Assembly: GCA_016742255.1 (NCBI GenBank)
Contig: JACVCB010000012.1
Coordinates: 1-64,000, forward strand
Source: Leptospira sp.
Lineage (GTDB): Bacteria > Spirochaetota > Leptospiria > Leptospirales > Leptospiraceae
Direction of reading: 5' to 3'
DNA: 64,000 bases
Of this stretch, positions 34,762-42,620 are shown in pieces. The translations under genes and the position numbers were made by a program. The notes under the pieces were generated by a model. That model searched no databases and was not told the DNA's origin. It saw only the letters and a list, made by a program, of their open reading frames with translations. Numbering within the stretch: position 1 is the stretch's first letter; every line of letters starts with the position of its first letter.

Positions 34762-36015
34762 TTGGAAGGGAAACGTATATTAGTTGCAGAAGATGATGCA
34801 GTTCTAGGATTTTATTTAAAACAACAACTAACAGAACTTGGTTACCAAGTAGTACATGCAAAAGATGGCAAACTTGCCTTGCAGTATTTTCAGGACAATC
34901 CATTTCCTGTCGTCATTACAGACCATGAAATGCCAGGTTTGAACGGCGAAGAATTGATTACCGCTGTAAACGCATATGATGTTGAGCCTGTTATCATGAT
35001 GATCACTGGGAATACTGACCCAAAATTTATCGTGAAGGTGATGAAATTGGGGATTTTTGATTATATCATAAAACCAATTCAAGATTTTGAAATCGCCATC
35101 AAAGTGAAACGAGCATTCGAATTTTATGGGATGAAACGTGTTGAAACAATCTCACGCAAAGAACAACAATTGAGATTAGAAGGTCAGTTAGAATGGATCC
35201 AATGGAAAGAAAAGATGAGTTCTGTTGGAAAATTCAAAAGACAGAATCAAAATCTCTTTGAAAGTTTAAAACATAGTTTTTGCCAAGGTGCTGGATTCGG
35301 TGCTTTGGTTTCCATTTTAAAAATGATTCGAGATACTTGTGAGTTTGATGGAAAATTTTACAAAATCGAATCAGAGTTAATGGAGTTAATCCAAACAAAC
35401 GCTGATATGGCAGAGAAGTCTTTAAATCAATTTGCGGAGATTGATTCATTGATAAGCTCAGATGTAACCCTAAAAAAATACACAATCCAAGAGTTTTATC
35501 AGGAATTAAAAACTTGGCTCGATGAAATTTCAGATATTCTTAAGATTCAGAATCACAAAGTTGTTATCAGTGATATCAACCAAAACCATTCAGTAAAATT
35601 TTTATTAGTGAATGGAATCTGTTTTAAAAAATCATTTATAGAGATTATGACAAATGCTTGTAAATTCTCTGTTCCGAATTCTACTATAACTGTCATTATT
35701 AAAGTGGAACAGGAATGGTTTAAATGTGCTGTATACAACGAACCAATCCCAAATTTTGATGGTACGATTGGTATCCCAATTCAATATGAGCATTTAATTT
35801 TTGAGCCATTTTATCGGTTGTCAAAAAATGTTTTTGAGCGGTATGGAACACTTGATTTCGGTTTAGGTTTGAGTTATGTCGATACCTGTATCAAAAAACA
35901 TGATGGCAAAATATCAATTTTTAATGTGAAAGACCATTTGGATTGGAATGGGAATCCGAAAACCAAAGTAGCCTTTCAAATTGCTTTACCGATCCAACTG
36001 ATGAACAAATCTTAA
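34762..36015 (+). CDS. Hybrid response regulator with C-terminal histidine-kinase ATPase domain
   Basis: The receiver domain comes first (ILVAEDDAVLG, phospho-Asp in VVITDHEMPG, MMITGN, Lys in IIKPIQ). A linker with a possible degenerate H-box (ESLKHSFCQGAGFG) follows, then an HATPase_c domain with an N-box (EIMTNACKFS) and a G-box (LDFGLGLSYVD). The order receiver-then-kinase marks it as an internal relay or signal-modulating protein. No DNA-binding domain is present. I place the start at the TTG at 34762, with AAAGGA 6 nt upstream; a TTG at 34744 is the alternative and adds six residues. It lies about 125 bp after the ATPase. Confidence 0.82.
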   Translation: MEGKRILVAEDDAVLGFYLKQQLTELGYQVVHAKDGKLALQYFQDNPFPVVITDHEMPGLNGEELITAVNAYDVEPVIMMITGNTDPKFIVKVMKLGIFDYIIKPIQDFEIAIKVKRAFEFYGMKRVETISRKEQQLRLEGQLEWIQWKEKMSSVGKFKRQNQNLFESLKHSFCQGAGFGALVSILKMIRDTCEFDGKFYKIESELMELIQTNADMAEKSLNQFAEIDSLISSDVTLKKYTIQEFYQELKTWLDEISDILKIQNHKVVISDINQNHSVKFLLVNGICFKKSFIEIMTNACKFSVPNSTITVIIKVEQEWFKCAVYNEPIPNFDGTIGIPIQYEHLIFEPFYRLSKNVFERYGTLDFGLGLSYVDTCIKKHDGKISIFNVKDHLDWNGNPKTKVAFQIALPIQLMNKS

Positions 36016-36027
36016 GTTGGGGTCTTT

Positions 36028-37173
36028 TTAGTGTTTATGTGAATGTCTTTTTTTTAATTTTAACACAACCACTAACATTGTAATAAAGATCGGAAACAAA
36101 AAGGCAAATAATACATTGCTATTCGATAAAAAGATAGGCATTTGATTCGAAGAGATCCATTGGTTGAATCCATTGATATTCCATCGTACACTGTGTTTCC
36201 CTGGACCCTGTCCTTTCTCCACTTGTAAAATCATTTCCTTTTGGATCGTAACCAAAGTACCAACAGGGATTGGAAAGACATTGATGGGATTACTATCATA
36301 AAGTTGGCCAGTGTTTGGATTTGTGGTTCCACAGTAATTGGTTTCACATTGTTTGCAACTCCCAAGATCACTGCCATTCTGAAGGTTACCAGCGATGTAT
36401 GCATTCTCTAGATAACCTTCCAATTTACGATGTTCATTTCCAAAGAATGTACAAGTTGTAAAAAAAGAATCTTCTGTTACAAATTTTAATAGAAGAGTAT
36501 GTGATCCTGCATGTCCATCACCATCATTCGTCAAGATTGGAAATTCCTTGGGCATTAAGAATTCTGCTTTTCCAAAAATAGGAAATGAATCAATACATTG
36601 ATTATCACTCCAATATGTTTCACATTGGATGTTTTTTAATTTGTTTGTTTGCAATTGGAAACTATACATTTCAATATGTTCTTTGTCTTTTGGGAACTCT
36701 TGGCGAAAACAGATCAAATTTGATTTGGAGTTTGATGGATACGTTTCAGCAGGTACTTCTAGTTCTTCCACCATTGAAAGACCAACAAAACTTCTAGGAT
36801 CAGTGGTTTTGATGGAACCATCCTCATTGTATAAAAACGTAACACAGTTTGTATTCAATTCATGAGAAGCACAAGTTTTAAGATCTCCTTTTTTGTATTG
36901 GATAAATACTCCACCATACATCGGACAAAATTCATCCGTGGAAGGTGGAGCAAGTATGGTAAGATGGATTGTTGTAGGAACTGTTGGATCTTGGATGGGA
37001 TTAGGAGTTTCAGGAATTGAATTTGAATTTTGTGATGAGTTTGATCCTAGAAGTGCCAAAACCCATAAATAAGAAGTTTGTTCTTTTTTTTCGCAACTTT
37101 GTAAGAGCAGAATGGATATTAGAAATAGGAAGAATGTTCCCTTCATAAGGAGTATGACGGAATCAAATTTCAT
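36028..37173 (-). CDS. Predicted lipoprotein, unknown family, with C-terminal membrane helix
   Basis: The 381-residue protein has a signal peptide ending in LLLQSC, a spirochaetal lipobox at Cys 27. The mature region is rich in Cys (including SCKQCETNYCGTT) and ends with a hydrophobic helix (LFAFLFPIFITMLVVVLKL) and a basic, His-containing tail. A lipid anchor together with a terminal helix is unusual; the C-terminal helix could act as a cell-wall or membrane anchor. I do not recognise a family. An internal ATG nine codons on (37146) is an alternative start. It converges on the response-regulator gene with a 12-bp gap. Confidence 0.65.
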   Translation of the reverse strand: MKFDSVILLMKGTFFLFLISILLLQSCEKKEQTSYLWVLALLGSNSSQNSNSIPETPNPIQDPTVPTTIHLTILAPPSTDEFCPMYGGVFIQYKKGDLKTCASHELNTNCVTFLYNEDGSIKTTDPRSFVGLSMVEELEVPAETYPSNSKSNLICFRQEFPKDKEHIEMYSFQLQTNKLKNIQCETYWSDNQCIDSFPIFGKAEFLMPKEFPILTNDGDGHAGSHTLLLKFVTEDSFFTTCTFFGNEHRKLEGYLENAYIAGNLQNGSDLGSCKQCETNYCGTTNPNTGQLYDSNPINVFPIPVGTLVTIQKEMILQVEKGQGPGKHSVRWNINGFNQWISSNQMPIFLSNSNVLFAFLFPIFITMLVVVLKLKKRHSHKH

Positions 37174-37237
37174 ACCCTTACAAGTTTGTAAGGAACTAAG
37201 GAAGAATTGTTAGGTTCAATTCGTACGTTTCCGTAGA

Positions 37238-37570
37238 TTAATCGATTAAATGTAAAATGGTATCGAGTTTGTTCAGTCGAAAGACGGTTCGAATCAATTT
37301 ATTCACTCCAGAAAGTTTTAACTGAAGATTTTGAGATTCAAGTGCGGCATGGTATTTCATCAATTCACCGATGGTTGCACTATCCAAGGACATAGTGATC
37401 TCCGAAAAATCGAGTTGAACATCTTCTTTCGAATTTTGAATGGTAGACATAATCCTTTCACGAAACCCACTCAACCCATCGAAAGAAATATCTTCGTTTT
37501 TGATTTGAATCACTACTGCCAATGTTCTCTCTTTTTTTTCCGTATTGAAAAATTTGAAAGAATTTTTCAT
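37238..37570 (-). CDS. STAS-domain protein (anti-sigma factor antagonist-like)
   Basis: This 110-residue protein has a STAS fold like SpoIIAA/RsbV: beta strand AVVIQIKNEDISFDG, then VQLDFSEITMSLDSATIGELMKYHAAL, and a final strand and helix LKLSGVNKLIRTVFRLNKL. The usual phosphorylated Ser is probably in the SLDSATIGEL region. It would act in partner switching with a kinase/anti-sigma factor that is not in the window. I begin it at the ATG at 37570 rather than at the TTG four codons upstream. Confidence 0.8.
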   Translation of the reverse strand: MKNSFKFFNTEKKERTLAVVIQIKNEDISFDGLSGFRERIMSTIQNSKEDVQLDFSEITMSLDSATIGELMKYHAALESQNLQLKLSGVNKLIRTVFRLNKLDTILHLID

Positions 37571-37613
37571 GACAAATGGCAAATTCTGTCTTGTTTTTTA
37601 GGATTCAAATTGT

Positions 37614-37937
37614 TTGAATAGTTTCTTACCTATGTCCGTAAGCAATCGCCAAATCAAATTAATCAAGGAAGCGGCGGAGTTACTTGTTATGGAACACCGC
37701 CTAACAACAGATGATGCGGTATTGGTGATATCTTCTGCACTGAAAAAAGAGTTATCTGCCAGGCAAACGACATTCGAAAAACTTGAAAGTGGATCAAAAA
37801 TCGACAGAACCAGTTTCATTCGAAGTGTAGTGAAACATGTTCAAATCTCTCTAGAAAATAATCCTTATTGGCGTTCTCATAATTTAGACAAATCCATCGA
37901 AAACTTTTACCAAGTCCTACACAAACAATGGGATTAG
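37614..37937 (+). CDS. Small helical protein of unknown function
   Basis: The 107-residue protein is rich in Lys, Glu, Ser and Leu, mostly alpha-helical by composition, with no Cys and no signal peptide. I recognise no family. The start is uncertain: a TTG at 37614 with AGGA about 10 nt upstream, or an ATG at 37632. It diverges from the STAS gene by about 45 bp, and its end overlaps the zinc-ribbon membrane protein gene by 4 bp. Confidence 0.6.
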   Translation: MNSFLPMSVSNRQIKLIKEAAELLVMEHRLTTDDAVLVISSALKKELSARQTTFEKLESGSKIDRTSFIRSVVKHVQISLENNPYWRSHNLDKSIENFYQVLHKQWD

Positions 37938-38848
37938 TTTGCACCAGTTTCTTGATTCATGCCATCAGCTTCACAATAATATAAAGTCGGAAATTCATTT
38001 GTTCTGTAAAATTCAAAGGTAAACTTTTGTGTTTCCTTTGGTAAAAAATTTTCTTTCTCCAAAACAAAACTTCCATAATCACTCACTAAATTATCACTTC
38101 CTATGATCAAACAATTGATGCGAGTAAAGTTTGCAATGGAGATTCCTTGGTTTTGGATTTTCCCCGTTAGGAGTGTACCTTTGTTTTTTATTTTTTTAAG
38201 TTCAATCGATTTTAAAATCAAATCAGGACGATTCAAATCTCCTTCATGTGTTGTCGCTGTCACTGTTATTTCGTAATGATGGTATTTTGGAATTTTGGAC
38301 CACAAAACTGCAAATATAACAGATTCATTATTTGCGATTAGATTTTTTTCTCCATATCCATCACTGGAACCAATGGTTGACCCATCCTCATTGAATAAGG
38401 TCACAGTGAATTTTGGCATGAGTATGGTAGATCCACTCGTATTGGTAAAGGTTCCTACAAAGTAAGAATTTCCAATGGTATCCGGTAACTCATTTGTGTA
38501 ATAAAAATCCCCTTCAGGATGGATTTCAGATGTATTGTTGTTTGGGTCGATGATGGTGTTTTGAGTCTCGTCTACTTGAGTAGAAGTTGTTGTGATGTTT
38601 TGGAATAATGCAGTGAATGTGCTCCCAAGGATCAACCAACCAATCACGACAGACATTATAATGTATTTGTATTTTGCAAAATTAGTTGGATCAGAATTTT
38701 TTTGTGTTCCATAAACTTTAGGAGGTGGTGAGTCGTAAATGGCACCTGATGGTAGTTTGTCGAAACAATCGGAACACCGGTACACGGTTGCAGATTCTTG
38801 ATAAATATTGGTACTACCACAACTTGGGCATTGTTTCGATTGGGTCAT
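37934..38848 (-). CDS. Zinc-ribbon membrane protein
   Basis: The 304-residue protein opens with a zinc ribbon (CPSCGSTNIY ... CSDCF), then has one transmembrane helix (residues about 73-95) and an exported beta-rich domain (SYFVGTFTNTSGSTILMP), similar to FxLYD-type domains that describe stability to protein partners. The family is not identified. Zinc-ribbon/one-helix proteins often sense or tether partners at the membrane. Its stop overlaps the small helical gene. Confidence 0.7.
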   Translation of the reverse strand: MTQSKQCPSCGSTNIYQESATVYRCSDCFDKLPSGAIYDSPPPKVYGTQKNSDPTNFAKYKYIIMSVVIGWLILGSTFTALFQNITTTSTQVDETQNTIIDPNNNTSEIHPEGDFYYTNELPDTIGNSYFVGTFTNTSGSTILMPKFTVTLFNEDGSTIGSSDGYGEKNLIANNESVIFAVLWSKIPKYHHYEITVTATTHEGDLNRPDLILKSIELKKIKNKGTLLTGKIQNQGISIANFTRINCLIIGSDNLVSDYGSFVLEKENFLPKETQKFTFEFYRTNEFPTLYYCEADGMNQETGAN

Positions 38849-38906
38849 TTTTTTACCTGGTAAAGAATGGTTTCAAACTTTTCAGAAAGCAAGCGAGAAA
38901 TTAATT

Positions 38907-40319
38907 TCATGGGAATACCCTTTGGTAACGTGTAACCATAATTGGCAACATTGCATTTGGTAATGGGTATTGGTCCACAAAGCGGAATTCGCAATCATTG
39001 TCACAGTTGGGAATCACAAGCGAATTGGGGATGGGATAAGGTGACGGAGGTAATTCGACAAACACAAAAGATTTGATGTGGTTTTTCGCCAAAAATGCAC
39101 CAAAGGCATTCTCTTCTGGATTTTTCTTTAGTAAAAATAGGTTTTTGTTTTGTTCAATCAGTGGTAAGGCAACGAAGGAAAAATCTGAATTATTAAATAC
39201 AATTGTTTGTTCGGGGATTTGGTTTAAGGCTGCCAATGTATTGGATTGGAATTTTGAAATTTTAATCAATTCCTTTGTTTGGTATTGCCATTGGTAGATA
39301 GAATAGATCGTGAGAAGTATCACCAAAAGGATACCAACATTCTTTAGATGTAATGTTTCGTAAAGATTGGAATTAAATGATAGAACGTAAAAAGGAACTA
39401 AACAAAATAGATACCTAGGTGTATTGTGTCCTCCGGTGTTAGGTGATGATAATATAATCAAGCAAGTAAAGAGAAATAAAATTAGATTTTGTAATTTGAT
39501 TTTTTTTTGAAAAATACTAATAACACTTAAAATTAAAAATATAGTGAATGCCGGAATTTGTTCGATTAACAAACGAAATAAATAAACAACGATTTCCAAA
39601 TTCCAATGGTATGTGGAATTTTTGAAAAGCCGAAGAGGGAAAACGGTAGAATATAAAATAAAATTGGTGGTAAGAAAGAGGAAGATAAATAGAACAAACC
39701 ACTTTAAGTATTGTTTCCAAATGTTTTTCCATTCAAAATAAAAGGGAAGTAAACAAATCACAAAAACAAATTCCGGTCTCATCCATAACAAAAATACACT
39801 TAGTAAGGATGCGAAGAAAACGTATTGTTTGTGGATGATATACAATAAGAGAACTTCTAAAAAAAATATAAAAATCGTATCGTGGATTAGGTTTGTATAA
39901 ATAGGAATCGAAGAACTGAACAAAAGAAGAAGAGAGAGGACATGGTCTCGTTTGATTATAAAAAAGAGCCAAATAGACAAAAAGAAAAGTATGAGTTGGA
40001 TCAATTGTATCCCCGTTTTTCCTCCGATCCAGTAAAAGGGAGAAAATAATATGGGATATAAATTAGGGAAGGTAGAATCGATACTGTTGTTAGTTAGGTG
40101 AAAGAATACATTCGGTAAGGGGAAAAAATCTAAGTTCGGGTCTGTAGTGATAAAAAGATAAGGTAGGTGTAAAGATCCTTTCAAAACTTGTTTCAATTGC
40201 CATTCAAACAAGGAAAAATCGGAGAATGATACAGTTGGGATTGTTTTGAAGAAAAAGTAAAGGATGGTTAAAAAACCAACTCCATATAAGAAACCTATTG
40301 CTTTTTTAGAATGGATCAT
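38907..40319 (-). CDS. Polytopic membrane protein, glycosyltransferase-like
   Basis: The 470-residue protein has about ten hydrophobic segments. A large external loop follows the first helix, with SDFSLFEWQLKQVLKGS, and a soluble C-terminal domain lies at about residues 350-470. The layout resembles bacterial ArnT/PMT-type membrane glycosyltransferases, but I see no catalytic Asp motif I can trust. The start is the ATG at 40317-40319. The opposite-strand SGNH gene starts at 40311, so the two start codons lie within 9 bp and share the promoter region. Confidence 0.65.
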   Translation of the reverse strand: MIHSKKAIGFLYGVGFLTILYFFFKTIPTVSFSDFSLFEWQLKQVLKGSLHLPYLFITTDPNLDFFPLPNVFFHLTNNSIDSTFPNLYPILFSPFYWIGGKTGIQLIQLILFFLSIWLFFIIKRDHVLSLLLLFSSSIPIYTNLIHDTIFIFFLEVLLLYIIHKQYVFFASLLSVFLLWMRPEFVFVICLLPFYFEWKNIWKQYLKWFVLFIFLFLTTNFILYSTVFPLRLFKNSTYHWNLEIVVYLFRLLIEQIPAFTIFLILSVISIFQKKIKLQNLILFLFTCLIILSSPNTGGHNTPRYLFCLVPFYVLSFNSNLYETLHLKNVGILLVILLTIYSIYQWQYQTKELIKISKFQSNTLAALNQIPEQTIVFNNSDFSFVALPLIEQNKNLFLLKKNPEENAFGAFLAKNHIKSFVFVELPPSPYPIPNSLVIPNCDNDCEFRFVDQYPLPNAMLPIMVTRYQRVFP

Positions 40320-41480
40320 TTGCAATCGAAACTAACACAATTAAATCAATTCAAAGTACCATCAATGAAAAAAGTAGTTTCTCAATCAAAATCGAGACCT
40401 TGGTCAAAACTGGGAGTATTCCTTTCTGTGATTGTCGTACTTTGTTTTGGACTACGTTGGCTCGACCAAAATCAATTCCAATACAATTTGCCTTATGGAT
40501 ATTTTCATTATCCAAAGGACCAAACAATTCCATTCTTTAGAAAGGGAGTACCGGAACCTGGTAAAATTGGGAAATTTGGTATTCGTGAATCAACTTTAAA
40601 AAACAAACCTAATTGCCACTCACTATTTTTAGGAGACTCACAAACGTTTGGTTCTGGTATTTTTTGGAAGGATACTTTTTCTGAAATCTTAAATGAAGAA
40701 ACAAACTGCCAATGGACAAATGTAAGTATGCCTGGATTTACATTGGAAAATGAATATGCAATGTTTCAAGAGATCAAAAATGAGATACCTTTTGAACATG
40801 TATATTTAGTTGTGTATGGCAATGATATTTATGAAACAGGAGAGACACCTGATTATATCCACTTTGTAGACAAACAAAAATGGACCACCAAAGTTTTGGG
40901 ATTGTTTCTACCCAATTACACTTGGCTCGTATTAAAAAAACAATATTTTGATTCAGTCCAAAAGAGAATGGAAATTGAGATTCAAAAATTTGCTAATACC
41001 AATTACCCAAGCAAACAAAGTACCCCACCTTCCAATGAAGAAGAAACGGGAGAGGAAACATTTCCTTCCTTTCGAACTTTATATTCCATCAGTCCAAATT
41101 ATTTCAAAGAATCCTTGGATGTGAATTCAGTATCCAATCAAAATTTCCTAAGATGGAATCGTATTTTGTTACGTTTGTTTTCAGACTTACAAACAAATCA
41201 TAAGAACTTTACAATCATTTATATCCCACTTGATGTGGAATTTGATCCAAAACGATTTGATGTGTATCAAAAAATTGGATTTTCAATGGATAGAAAATGG
41301 TTGGTTGGCGATTCGGAATTCATTCTCGCATTACGAACTTTTAGTGAATCAAACCAGATACAATTGATTGATATGCGTAAAATTTTTAGAATTCATAACC
41401 GACTTTTGCAAAAAGAAGACATTCACTTCAATGAAAAGGCAAATCGTTTGATTGCAGATGCCATCAAACAATCAATGTAA
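40311..41480 (+). CDS. SGNH/GDSL-like hydrolase, membrane-anchored
   Basis: The 389-residue protein has one N-terminal transmembrane helix (residues about 31-48), then an extracytoplasmic SGNH fold: FLGDSQTFGSG gives the Ser block, GND in VVYGNDIYETG the Asn block, and EDIHFNEKAN the Asp-x-x-His block. All catalytic parts are therefore present. Such proteins acylate or deacylate surface polysaccharides. It is divergent from the membrane glycosyltransferase-like gene and may modify the same glycan. An internal ATG at 40365 is an alternative start. Confidence 0.8.
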   Translation: MDHLQSKLTQLNQFKVPSMKKVVSQSKSRPWSKLGVFLSVIVVLCFGLRWLDQNQFQYNLPYGYFHYPKDQTIPFFRKGVPEPGKIGKFGIRESTLKNKPNCHSLFLGDSQTFGSGIFWKDTFSEILNEETNCQWTNVSMPGFTLENEYAMFQEIKNEIPFEHVYLVVYGNDIYETGETPDYIHFVDKQKWTTKVLGLFLPNYTWLVLKKQYFDSVQKRMEIEIQKFANTNYPSKQSTPPSNEEETGEETFPSFRTLYSISPNYFKESLDVNSVSNQNFLRWNRILLRLFSDLQTNHKNFTIIYIPLDVEFDPKRFDVYQKIGFSMDRKWLVGDSEFILALRTFSESNQIQLIDMRKIFRIHNRLLQKEDIHFNEKANRLIADAIKQSM

Positions 41481-41488
41481 TTTTCTCT

Positions 41489-41878
41489 CTAATTCATTTC
41501 TAAATTTTTTAGGATAGGGCAGTCGGGCCTATGGTCACCATGGCAATTGTGGACCAAATGTTTTAATGTATCTGCCATATCTTTGATTTGTTTTAATTTT
41601 AAATTGAGATCTTCTAGGTGTTTTTCGGCAAGTTGTTTCACTTGTCTGCTACTTCTGGATTTGTTTTTCCAAAGACCTAATAAACTTTTAATGTCTTCCA
41701 ATGAAAATCCAAGTTCTCTTGATCGTTTGATAAAACGTACATAGTGTACGTCATCATCTGTGTACAGTCGATAACCATTATCATTCCTTCTTGTCTCTGG
41801 GATAAGCCCAATACTTTCGTAATGGCGAATGAGTTTGGATGAGACTCCAGATGATTTGGAAAGTTCCCCAATATTCAC
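41489..41878 (-). CDS. cueR: Copper-responsive MerR-family regulator CueR
   Basis: The 129-residue activator begins at GTG (41876-41878), with AGGAGG 6 nt upstream; a longer frame with a non-homologous leader is excluded. It has the MerR helix-turn-helix (GELSKSSGVSSKLIRHYESIGLIPE), a long dimer helix, and the C-terminal Cu(I) loop CHGDHRPDCPI, in which the two Cys correspond to the CueR metal ligands. The paired operator at 41932-41962 is adjacent. It controls the divergent copper operon. Confidence 0.93.
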   Translation of the reverse strand: MNIGELSKSSGVSSKLIRHYESIGLIPETRRNDNGYRLYTDDDVHYVRFIKRSRELGFSLEDIKSLLGLWKNKSRSSRQVKQLAEKHLEDLNLKLKQIKDMADTLKHLVHNCHGDHRPDCPILKNLEMN

Positions 41879-41931
41879 AATTTTCCTCCTAAATTTTTTT
41901 TTAAAAAAAATGAAAAAAACGTAATCGCCTA

Positions 41932-41962
41932 TTGACCTTCCAACGATTGGAAGGTTTACACT
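41932..41962 (+). promoter_or_regulatory. CueR-dependent copper promoter
   Basis: TTGACC (41932-41937) and TACACT (41957-41962) are separated by 19 bp, the over-long spacer of MerR-type promoters. The inverted repeat ACCTTCC-N7-GGAAGGT sits between the boxes, as in the copA promoter of E. coli. Confidence 0.9.
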
Positions 41963-41998
41963 GGGATTCATGATAACAAAGGAGTTAACATAAAAACA

Positions 41999-42424
41999 AT
42001 GAAAAATCTTATTAAAATCACTGTTTTTTCGGCGTTTCTAGCGATCCAACCCATCGCCGCGCACGGAGAACACAAACCAGGGCCAAATGGAGGTGTGATC
42101 AAGATGCCTGGTGCATTTCACACAGAAGTTTTGGCTTACCAGAATCTCGGATTTAAAGTGTATCTTTTGGATATTAATTTTGAAAATCCGACTTCCAAAA
42201 ATTCGAATGTGACTGCTAGTATTGTGAATGCCGGCAAAGAAGTCAGACTGAAGTGTGCTGGCCACCCAGATCACTTTTACTGTGAATTACCAAAAGGGGT
42301 CACACCAACAGAAGGAGAGTTACATCTTTCTCCTGTTTGGAAAGGGCAAAAAGGGGCAGAGGTAAAATACAAACTGCCATTAAATGAACTAAAAGAAGAG
42401 AAGAAGGAGCATCACCATGGTTAA
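41999..42424 (+). CDS. Small periplasmic His-rich protein of the copper operon
   Basis: The 141-residue protein has a signal peptide (residues 1-21, ending IAAHG). The mature chain starts HGEHKPGPNGG and ends in EEKKEHHHG, both likely copper ligands, with one Cys pair (CAGHPDHFYC). I know no named family that fits. First in the CueR-controlled operon, it is likely a periplasmic copper-binding or buffering protein. Its end overlaps copZ by 8 nt. Confidence 0.75.
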   Translation: MKNLIKITVFSAFLAIQPIAAHGEHKPGPNGGVIKMPGAFHTEVLAYQNLGFKVYLLDINFENPTSKNSNVTASIVNAGKEVRLKCAGHPDHFYCELPKGVTPTEGELHLSPVWKGQKGAEVKYKLPLNELKEEKKEHHHG

Positions 42425-42620
42425 TTATAAAATAGAAGGAATGACTTGTAATCACTGTAAGATGACTGTAGAAAAAATATTTTCTGAAAATGGAAAAAAA
42501 GCAACTGCTGATGTAGATTATGAAATTGTATCAGTGAACGAAACTCTAACAGAAGAGGAGTTGGAAAAACTCCGAAACCGTTTGAGTGAGGATGGTTATA
42601 CCCTTGGAAACGTTAAATAA
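42417..42620 (+). CDS. copZ: Copper chaperone CopZ (HMA domain)
   Basis: A 67-residue heavy-metal-associated domain with the motif MTCNHCKM near residue 8. It would bind Cu(I) and pass it to the copper ATPase next to it. AAGGAG lies 7 nt before the ATG. It overlaps both neighbours in the operon. Confidence 0.9.
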   Translation: MVNYKIEGMTCNHCKMTVEKIFSENGKKATADVDYEIVSVNETLTEEELEKLRNRLSEDGYTLGNVK

